This document shows positions 56,736 through 64,000 of a stretch of DNA of 64,000 nucleotides, in pieces. The translations under genes and the position numbers were made by a program. The DNA is from Owenia fusiformis (lineage: Eukaryota; Annelida; Polychaeta; Sabellida; Oweniidae), in NCBI GenBank assembly GCA_903813345.2, contig CAIIXF020000003.1:20724931-20788930 (forward strand). Reading direction: 5' to 3'. Every line of letters starts with the position of its first letter. The first letter of the stretch is position 1. The notes under the pieces are model-generated. The model saw only the letters and a list, made by a program, of their open reading frames with translations, did no database searches and had not been told where the DNA came from.

Positions 56736-57116
56736 CGCTTTATATAGTTTCTCACCTTTCTCTGTATTGTTGTGGAATGTCCTTCAGCACCAGTGGCCTT
56801 GCAAGGGGTGGTGTACAAGTAGTTTGTGTGGGAGTACTTGCCATTGAACCCACCACAAACATCACTAACAGAAGGGTCTTGTACATCTTTCCTATAAACG
56901 AAAATATAAATGGATAGGGAAAAATTGCTATGCCAGCCCTTGAAAGAAATAAGGCATGTGTGTATTTCCTTATTTTTTTCCAGGAAAGTATCCTTGCAAT
57001 GTACGTTAATCTGGTAAGAGGTCAATATACAAATAAACGAAAAAAATGATTATGGTTTACAGTACATGTATCTGCGTAACAAAGAAACGTTGTTAGAACA
57101 AGAAACATTGTCTTAC

Positions 57117-57200
57117 CTTGTGTCTTCACAGCCGTTTGCCCCGTCCCTAAAGTAATCTGGAATGGTGAACTTCTGTTTCCGAAATGCTCTTATATGTGGT
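57117..57200 (-). other. Candidate non-coding 5' exon of carbonic anhydrase gene 2
   Basis: On the minus strand, ...GAAGACACAAG is followed by the donor GTAAGACAAT at the 57117 boundary. The ATG exon has an acceptor at 56891/56892, five bases before its ATG, so a 5' leader exon is required and this fits. The 5' limit is approximate. Confidence 0.5.
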
Positions 57201-58334
57201 AACCGATACGATAGCCTACGACAACAATCGTTACCGTACGCGTAATATTTATAACATTTTCCAACTAAGTTAGCGGGAAAAGGACGTCATCCCATTCTAT
57301 TTTCGTTTTGTCAATATCAAATGAGGCTACTAGATTTCGACAAACGTAGATTCTCAAATAGCGGGACAAATATGTATGATATAATATATTACCCTTTTCA
57401 CAATCTGGGAAAATTTTGTATGCGTAACATGAACGTTAGTCATCGTAATAGTTACCCCGCCGTTTGTGGAACAACGGGGCACACTTTATTCACCTCAGAA
57501 TCAAGTAGATCGTCTATTGGTCAGCTAGTCCACGTGCTTTTTCATTTGGTCATGGTAGAGTGATCATCCTTTTCAGTCAGCACTTACTTACATTGCGTTC
57601 TATTTGCAGAATACGCTGCGCTTCATTCGATATTAGAACAATAGTCCCCGATCTGATTTCCAAAAGGGCTCTAGAAAAGGGGTTTTGTTGTCCGGTACTT
57701 TCCCACATAAAATGATTGTACCGTTTGAAAGAACAGACTTCCCTCTTAAAGAAAACACCTCTTCTATTGATGTAAACAGGGGCAAAAGGCACCAAAACGG
57801 GGTTAGACAAGGTGGCATTCTGAAGTCTCACTTTCTTGTCATCACGATTCCAGGTAAACCATTAGACGGATTTACTTCAAATTTTCACACATGTTACATG
57901 GTAAGAAGTTCTAGAGCTGATTAACTTTGTGGCGGCCATCTTGCATTCTGGTGGCCATCTTGGAATTTTTTTCAGATAAATATTGTCATCGCGATTCCAC
58001 AAAAACCACATGACAGATGTACTTCAAATGTTCACACATGTAACATGGTAAAAAGTCCTAGACCTCATTATTTTTTCGGTGGCCATCTTGCATTCTGGCA
58101 GCCATCTTGGAAGTTTAAAGATAAATCTTGTCATCACGATTTCAGGAAAACCAAATGGATTTACTTCAAATTTTCACACATATTACATGGTAAGAAGTTC
58201 TAGAGCTAATTAACCTTTCGGTGGCCATCTTGCATTCTGGCGGCCATCTTGGAAGTTTTTTGGATAAATCTTGTCATTGTGATTCCAGGAAAACCACTTT
58301 ACTGATTTTCTTGAAATTTTTACACATGTTACAA

Positions 58335-58741
58335 GGAAGGTTACATGGAAGGTTTTAAGAATGAAAAACTAGAAGAAAGATTATGCTGTTTATGTGAACA
58401 AAATTGTGTGGAAGATGAGATACATTTTGTGTTTCATTGCCATTTTTATAATGAAATTAGACAGAGGTATTTTATTGATAACAATTTTAAATGTATTGAC
58501 ACAAATGTAGAAAAGTTAAAGTACCTGTTTGGGAAAATGACAAGACAATTTGCTCATTTTGTAAGGGAGTGCTTTGTCAAAAGACGTAACCATATGTATA
58601 ACACAGATTGATATTTATTTCACTAATTGTATAATTTAAAATGTTTAAACTTGTTAAGTGGTTGATAAGCCCAGGTGGGCTGGGTTGATTTGTGTAACCT
58701 ACCACTATAAAGAACAATAAACTTATCTTATCTTATCTTAC
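58335..58741 (+). mobile_element. 5'-truncated LINE 3' end
   Basis: Codons from about 58345 to 58611 read LCCLCEQNCVEDEIHFVFHC then HFYNEIRQRYF, the zinc-knuckle-like C-terminus common at the end of non-LTR retrotransposon ORF2. A stop at 58609-58611 is followed by a short 3' untranslated region and a (TTATC)n tail at about 58724-58741. The 5' part of the reverse transcriptase is absent, as expected for truncated target-primed insertion. It sits inside the larger inverted-repeat element. Confidence 0.75.
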
Positions 58742-59684
58742 ATGCTACCTTTTATATTGATATAAACAGGGGCAAAAGGCAGTAAAGTGGGGTTACACAA
58801 GGTGGTATTCTAAGGAGAATGTTATCTATTTTTCTGTATTTTAAACCACATAATTTGACATATATGCATATTTGGTGTATGATATCATGTTTTATATTGA
58901 TAGAAACATGGGCAAGAGGCGCTACAATGGGGTAACACATGGTGATATTCTAAGATACATATTTTTACTCTGCTTCTGTACTTTATACCACTTAAATGCA
59001 TTTTGTGTATGACATCGATTGATTTTTAGAATAAATAACTACATTTCATCAAAAAGAAAAAAGATTATTGAAAACGTCAAACATTTCTTTGAAATCCATT
59101 ATTGCACAGTGATTTTTGAGAGCGAAATGTATGCTAAATTGGCCTTGATCTGAGTATATAACGGAATTAAAGCTCTTTTAAACGAAAATGTAAATGTGTG
59201 GAAAACCTTTCACTGTGCATCATGTCAAAGAAATGTTCTTCATGCCGTTGAATTATCTTCTGGACAGGTGATCACACAGAAGGAGAGACCTGCGTATCAT
59301 ATCCTTACTAAATATAAACAAAAATGACAAATGAGAAAGGAAAAAAGTGTAAAGCAACCTAGTGGGAAAAGCAAACTGTAAAGTGTAAAACTGGCAAACA
59401 AAAATCAAACCTGAATATCCCAAGACAATAATCTAATATGGGAATAAACAGCATCCACACCGTTCAATGACCAATTCCTCATCAACGACCACAACTCCGA
59501 GGGACATTCCATTCATACTGAAGTCATTAAAATACATGTTGAAGAAAAATTGAAAATAATGATATCCAATACTCATAAGATTAAAAAATAGTTGTAGATA
59601 CTATAGTACTCATAAAAGCTGCAGATAACGTTTCTTCATCGGGAAAGCAAGCTGTCTCTTAGTCAGATATTAACTAACGAGCTG

Positions 59685-59765
59685 GTTCAGAGCACCAGCA
59701 TGTCAAACTATGTGAATGGGCTCTGTATCCACAATGTTGCGAGTTCGAGACACATGTGCTCTTTG
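59685..59765 (+). repeat. Possible tRNA-derived SINE
   Basis: GAGCTGGTTCAGAGCACCAG resembles a box A region; TGCGAGTTCGAGACACATG contains a box-B-like GTTCGA. Spacing of about 50 bp fits a tRNA-related promoter. It does not fold as a full tRNA. Confidence 0.45.
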
Positions 59766-60084
59766 CGTTTAATAATCAACAAAAATCACTTAAACCTGCA
59801 CTAAAACTGTGTGTCAGATCGATATAAGTATAGGGTTTGGAAACTAAATTGTACCAACAAAAAGAACTTAAAAACACTGCTACAATATCAACATATGGTG
59901 GTGACATAAAAATAATGTATAGAAAAATCTACTGAACCAAAATAAACTTTGTGATAGAAGAACTGATTGTTTGCTCTAAGTTTTCAACTAAATATATTTA
60001 TAATAAGCAATGTTTTATCGAAAAGAAAAAATAATTTCATGTTATATAAAATCAAATAAATTAATTATATTTTTTTCGTTGTGT

Positions 60085-60220
60085 TAGTTACACCAGTAAT
60101 AATAAACCTGTTTATAAAGTGGTGTTAACTAGACTATATAATTTAACAGTCATAAAAGTAATAATAAACCTGTTTATAAAGTGGTCTTAACAAGACTATA
60201 GAATTTAACAGTCATAAAAC
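60085..60220. repeat. Two-copy ~63-bp tandem duplication
   Basis: AGTAATAATAAACCTGTTTA then TAAAGTGGT...AACAGTCATAAAA occurs twice in a row with few differences. Non-coding. Confidence 0.8.
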
Positions 60221-60489
60221 CTAAAAAAATATACCAGGAAGGGACCATTGTGAATGTAAATGTATAAAGCATGGATGCCATAGGAAACGGAACAAAAGTT
60301 ATAACAGAACCTAGCATGGAGAAAGTGTAACTGGTAAATTGTAATAAAAATAGTATAATTCATGATCTAACATGACATAGTATGCCTTACAACTCATCCT
60401 CCCTAACATTATTAAAGACTACAAAAGAGTATATTATAGTGATTCACTCGATTATGCTGGTTACCTAAACGCTTTGTTTCGGTAACAAA

Positions 60490-60865
60490 ATGTGGGAACA
60501 TCGAAGGTATGATTTTTCCTTTCATACTTTGTAGGCAGAATTCCCACGACATTTTTTCTCACAAACGTGTATCAGTATCATATGTTAAAGAAAATGTGCA
60601 GATTTGCAAACAAATAGTTCAGAAGACAACCTAATCGTACATTTAATTCCTCACTTAAGTTACATAAACGGTATTTCGAAAAAACAGTTCAGATCTGCAC
60701 TTTTAACCCAAACCTTTATGTAACTTAAGTTAGGAATTAAATCGACGATTCTGTCATCTTCTGAGCTATTTTTCGCAAACATGTTCATTTTCTAAGACAT
60801 ATGATACTGATTCACGTTTGTGAGAAAAAAACGTCGAGAGGATTCTGACAAATCGTACCTGTAAT
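60490..60865. mobile_element. Foldback element, same family as 25070-25420
   Basis: The left arm (ACAAAATGTGGGAACATCGA, ACAAACGTGTATCAGTATCA, AATAGTTCAGAAGACAACC) is inverted in the right arm (CATCTTCTGAGCTATTTTTC, TGATACTGATTCACGTTTGT, AATCGTACCTG). The centre has ACTTAAGTTACATAAACGG paired with TATGTAACTTAAGTTAGG. Confidence 0.72.
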
Positions 60866-60902
60866 CGAGCGGATCACCAGTGTATATACAGGTTGAGATA
60901 AT

Positions 60903-61372
60903 TCATATTATGGCATCAACTTTGACAAGTTGGTTCATCCAGTTGTCAGGTAAGAGATTTTCAGGTAATTCATTTTCTTCCTGATCTTCAACGTTTGGTG
61001 TAATGGTGTCATCAACTGGTTCAAATTCATTGTCGCTCTCAGCAACATCATCGTGCTGATGGGTTGGACAGTTCTCACACACACCTTTGCGGCACTTACA
61101 TGAACTTCCACAAATGAGATCCTGTTTCTTACAACTACATCTCATCACACGCTCCTTTACAACTACAAGCAACAAGCTCCATTATTTCTTGTGGGGCAGG
61201 ACTGTTTTCTATCCACTTAATTTGTAGTTTATTCCCTTTGAATGTCCAACCATGTAATGTGGGGGATTGATAATCAATCATTGATTTGCCTGCGTTTCGC
61301 CAAATATAGGCCTGATAGTTGGCTCTATTTATATGGAGAATGAGAGCATCCTTTGTTGGTGGTAAATGCTTT
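60903..61372 (-). pseudogene. Cys-rich C-terminal remnant of a repeat-associated gene, frameshifted
   Basis: The minus strand from 61372 reads LPPTKDALILHINRANYQAY then IWRNAGKSMIDYQSPTLHGW and on to MELVACSCKGACDEM, then hits a stop. A one-base shift continues into RCSCKKQDLICGSSCKCRKG and VCENC, followed by an acidic tail ending at 60903. This phrase (LPPT.DAL..H..RANYQA..W, then a CxC cluster) belongs to a common multicopy invertebrate gene family associated with mobile DNA. The apparent 1-base deletion at about 61140 and the missing N-terminus mark it as dead. It lies inside the 4.8-kb inverted-repeat element. Confidence 0.65.
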
Positions 61373-62438
61373 GACTATTTTATATTTATCTACAAACTTC
61401 CAAGATGGCCGCCAGAATGCAAGATGGCTATCGGAAAGTTAATCAGCTCTATAACTTCTTACCATGTAACATGTGTGAAAATTTGAAGTAAAACTGTTAC
61501 GTGGTTTTCATGGAATCGTGATGACAAGATTTATCTAAAAACTTCCAAGATGGCTGACGGAATGCAACATGGCCACCGAAAAGATAGTCAGCTCTAGAAC
61601 TTCATACCATGTAACATGTGTGAAAATTCGAAGTAAAACTGTGAAGTGGTTTTTCTGGAATCTTGATTACAAGATTTATCTATAAACCTTCCAAAATGGC
61701 CGCCAGAATGCAAGATGGCTACTGAAAAGTTATTCAGCTCTAGAACTTCATACCATGTAACATGTGTGAAAATTTGAAATTAATCTGTTAGGTTGTTTTC
61801 CTGGAATTACGATGACAAGATTTATCCCAAAATTTCCAAGATGGCCGCCAGAATGCAAGATGGCTGCCGAAAAGTTATTCATCTCTATATTTTCTTACCA
61901 TGTAACATGTGTGGAAATTTGAAGTAAATCAGTTTGGATTTCCTGAAATCGTGATGACAAGATTTACCTTAAAACTTCCAAGATGGCTGCCAGAATGCAA
62001 GATGGCCACCGAAAAAATAATGAGGTCTAGGACATTTTTTTACCATGTAACATGTGTGAACATTTGAAGTACATCTGTTAAGTGGTTTTTGTGGAATCGC
62101 GATGACAATATTATCTTAAAAAAATTTCAAGATGGCCGCCGGAATGCAAGATGGCCGCCGCAAAGTTAATCAGCTCTAGAACTTCTTACCATGTAACATG
62201 TGTGAAAATTTGAAGTAAATCCGTCTGATGGTTTACCTGGAATCGAGATGACAAAAAAGTGAGATATCAGAATGCCACCTTGTCTAACCCCGTTTTGGTG
62301 CCTTTTGCCCCTGTTTACATCAATAGAAGAGGTGTTTTCTTTAAGAGGGAAGTCTGTTCTTTCAAACGGTATAATCATTTCATGTGGGAAAGTACCGGAC
62401 AACAGAACTTTTTTTCAGAGGGTCCAGATCAGGGACTA

Positions 62439-63070
62439 CAACTACATACAATGATTCTCGAATGTTTAATTAAGAAATATAGACCGAAGAACAGGTGTAA
62501 TATCGTCGAATACACCCGCAGGGCTAGGCACAAACGTCTTCTATACCCCAAACGACCGAAGGGATGTGTGCGATAGATGTATTTCAATAAGTTCCCAAAA
62601 ATATTTGGTGTACTAAAATTGCCCTTCCGATGTATAGGCATACAACCCGGGCATACGACTTGGCAACAGAAGAAATATGCGAGGCCTATATAGGCCTACA
62701 GCCGCCTACATGTACTGACTTATACATTATACATGCATATGATAGATTATAGGGATTTTTTCAATTTTGGGCCTATTATTTCAAATATTAGGTCCCATCT
62801 TTACAAACAAAGGGAAACGTTTTTTCAATTTTTTCACAACGGTTTTTCCCTCCCCTGACCACCCCCCCCCCTTCTTGCTGGGGCCGACCCTGTCCTGTGC
62901 CCATGTGGACAATCTTTGCATTCATCTCTTAGGCTTGGTTATAATGGGCGAGAAATTGGAATATGATAAGATGTACCAATATGTTTTGAAATCACAACAT
63001 TGTTGATGTTTGACACAAGAAACGTGATTTCAAAACATATCGGTATTGCATTCCCGGGGAACTTGATCAT
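62439..63070. other. Intergenic, with one hairpin
   Basis: A C-run near 62862-62872 and a 21-bp hairpin (ACCAATATGTTTTGAAATCAC at 62974-62994 against 63024-63044, one mismatch). Nothing else was recognised before the transferase promoter. Confidence 0.55.
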
Positions 63071-63072
63071 GA

Positions 63073-63108
63073 TCACGTGACAATTCAGAATATTTGTGGT
63101 CACGTGAC
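63073..63108. promoter_or_regulatory. Paired CACGTG E-boxes upstream of the transferase
   Basis: TCACGTGAC at 63073-63081 and the full palindrome GTCACGTGAC at 63099-63108, the latter 7 bases before the ATG. GTCACGTGAC is the preferred site of bHLH-zipper factors of the USF and MiT/TFE (CLEAR-element) type. Since they lie so near the ATG, the transcription start may be very close or the leader may contain them. Confidence 0.55.
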
Positions 63109-63115
63109 AAACAAA

Positions 63116-63289
63116 ATGGACTCTAATCCCGAAGACTTGTTTCTGTGGTGGGGAAGCGGGAGTCCTCCTTGTTGGAGGGCTATGATAGTTTTAGAGGAGA
63201 AAGGCCTGAAGTATGGAAGCAAGCTCTTATCATTTGCCAAGAAGGAACACAAGTCGCCAGATGTCTTGAAGTATAATCCAAGGGGACAG
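63116..63289 (+). CDS. Glutathione S-transferase, rho-like, first coding exon (partial)
   Basis: Glutathione S-transferases conjugate glutathione to electrophiles in the cytosol. This exon encodes the first 58 residues of the thioredoxin-like N-terminal domain: LFLWWGSGSPPCWRAMIVLE, EEKGLKYGSKLLSF, KKEHKSPDVLKYNPRGQ, ending at the donor CAG|GTATGC. The WGSGSPPCWR and EHKS..V...NPRGQ phrases match the rho-class (GSTR/GST-A-like) enzymes known from fish and aquatic invertebrates. The ATG at 63116 is chosen over one upstream at 63077 because it matches the family's start. The rest of the gene lies beyond the window or in unseen exons; nothing between 63290 and 64000 continues it. Confidence 0.88.
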
Positions 63290-63686
63290 GTATGCATGAC
63301 CTTGCCTAAACATCGATGAAACTTTCAATATAGTTTCGACTGAGTGCGAAATAATGCACGTATGATCGGAGTCCTGCCCTCGTATAATGCTTGGGCTGAA
63401 TTGTGGGGATGATGTAAAGTATGTGCTTTGTACTCTTTTTGTCATTACGACGGCCTTAAGTTGAATACATACCCGGGAATACATATAACGGCTTATCCTG
63501 TTCCCGGACTATAGTCCTGTACGGAGCCAATACATTTGCCTGTACGATTACAACTTGGGAGAATTATCTACGCCCCTTCCACTTAAGAAACCTACCTCAA
63601 TGCATTCTAGAACTCAAAATGTAACTTCTAATATATTGGAACCGCCGATTGTCTGGGTTAGTTGGCAGAACGAGGTCTTTTTGTTT
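63290..63686 (+). other. First intron of the transferase gene
   Basis: No repeat copies or exons recognised. Confidence 0.5.
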
Positions 63687-64000
63687 CTTATGGCTCTTTT
63701 GGTCGAAGTTCGATTAAGATGGCGGTTATAACGGAATTTCCCGAACTCTTCCGTAATAGCACGAACTTGGTTTTTCGTTACTTCACTTCCATGTAAAATG
63801 GATTTGTTTCCGGTAAGAAACATTGTTTAACCATTCGGTATACAGTTAAGAGCATAGGATGTCGACATGGCAGTAAATATTGAAAATATTGTCCGAAATT
63901 TTCGAAATTCCCTCTTACCCGAAACAAATCCATTTTACACGGAAGTGAATTCCGTTATAACCGCCATCTTAATCGAACTTCGACCAAAAGAGCCATAAGA
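63687..64000. mobile_element. Foldback element running to the window edge
   Basis: TCTTATGGCTCTTTTGGTCG...AAGATGGCGGTTATAACGG at the left is inverted at the right (CCGTTATAACCGCCATCTTA...CGACCAAAAGAGCCATAAGA), and ACTTCCATGTAAAATGGATT also has its inverse. Its right end coincides with the window end, so it may extend further. Confidence 0.75.

Larger units (their letters stand above)
41979..56886 (-). pseudogene. Secreted alpha-carbonic anhydrase with novel N-terminal region, exon 10 split by a retrotransposon
   Basis: Exons: 56756-56886, 54466-54656, 53960-54037, 52942-53069, 51880-52066, 51449-51604, 51005-51153, 50631-50705, 50096-50162, 49761-49898 joined to 42699-42725 across the insertion, 41979-42089. 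Without the insertion it encodes about 477 aa. Residues 1-16 are a signal peptide (MYKTLLLVMFVVGSMA). Residues ~45-238 are unrecognised, with about eight Cys (CSRCDMKC, LCYNTRN) and an IDLALLPDGYEG segment that vaguely recalls bacterial solute-binding folds. The enzyme domain has GRQSPINID, HFHWG, GSEHTLNG, MEMHIV and GSLTTEPF, so all zinc ligands, Glu106 and Thr199 are kept, but proton-shuttle His64 is Tyr (GGYTG). Intron positions in the enzyme half equal those of the gene at 33.2-36.5 kb. On this haplotype the product would be truncated before the last ~45 residues unless the 7-kb insert is spliced out. Confidence 0.82.
57642..62438. mobile_element. ~4.8-kb element with long tandem-repeat inverted arms
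   Basis: The left arm (57642-58335) and right arm (61385-62438) are inverted copies: TAGTCCCCGATCTG at the left, CAGATCAGGGACTA at the right, then GTCCGGTACTTTCCCACAT and its inverse. Each arm continues as several ~120-bp units carrying GGCGGCCATCTTGGAAGTTT and CTTGTCATCACGATTCCAGG. The interior holds a LINE fragment, a possible SINE, a foldback and a Cys-rich gene remnant. No intact transposase. Target duplications are not clear. Confidence 0.72.

Noticed and set aside
56699-57025. 108-codon minus-strand open frame near the gene 2 start
   Set aside because: It overlaps the signal-peptide exon in a different frame and runs through a splice site.

Overview
This window is eukaryotic, AT-rich DNA from an invertebrate animal. 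Genes are split into short exons with GT/AG junctions, and introns and intergenic DNA are packed with minisatellites, foldback elements and non-autonomous DNA transposons. The gene content suggests a lophotrochozoan, most likely an annelid. One gene starts with a signal peptide, a helical segment and an LDL-receptor class A module, the layout of annelid extracellular-haemoglobin linker chains. A rho-like glutathione S-transferase is also present. The annelid assignment is an inference.

Layout: (1) 4.7-14.3 kb, minus strand: a complete Dok-family adaptor (PH domain, IRS-type PTB domain, proline-rich tail with Tyr motifs), about 380 aa in nine coding exons. (2) 19.0-30.3 kb, plus strand: an unrecognised, probably nuclear protein of about 637 aa, with a large acidic/serine-rich exon followed by short helical exons. 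(3) 33.25-39.1 kb, minus: a predicted 368-aa secreted protein whose first three exons look like a haemoglobin linker and whose last six exons encode an alpha-carbonic anhydrase with intact catalytic residues. (4) 42.0-56.9 kb, minus: a paralogous secreted carbonic anhydrase, about 477 aa, with a different and unrecognised N-terminal region of about 240 aa. Its tenth coding exon is split by a 7-kb LTR retrotransposon. (5) 63.1 kb to the edge, plus: the first coding exon of a rho-like glutathione S-transferase.

The retrotransposon (42,726-49,760) looks intact and very young. Its two 795-bp LTRs appear identical, it has 4-bp target duplications, a tRNA-Pro-type primer-binding site, and one open 1683-codon frame. 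Its pol order is protease, integrase, reverse transcriptase, RNase H, the reversed order of Gmr1-like Ty3/gypsy elements. Removing it with one target copy restores the host exon to exactly the length (161 bp) and frame of the paralogous exon.

Other mobile DNA: TTAA-flanked foldback elements (one supplies the stop codon of the Dok gene), TA-flanked mariner/pogo-like elements, a 4.8-kb element with long inverted arms, a 5'-truncated LINE, possible tRNA-derived SINEs, a 2.2-kb element filled with a ~140-bp satellite, and minisatellites with 19, ~30, 48 and 66-bp units. The two carbonic anhydrase genes lie in the same orientation and share all intron positions across the enzyme domain, so they arose by duplication; their N-termini were acquired separately.
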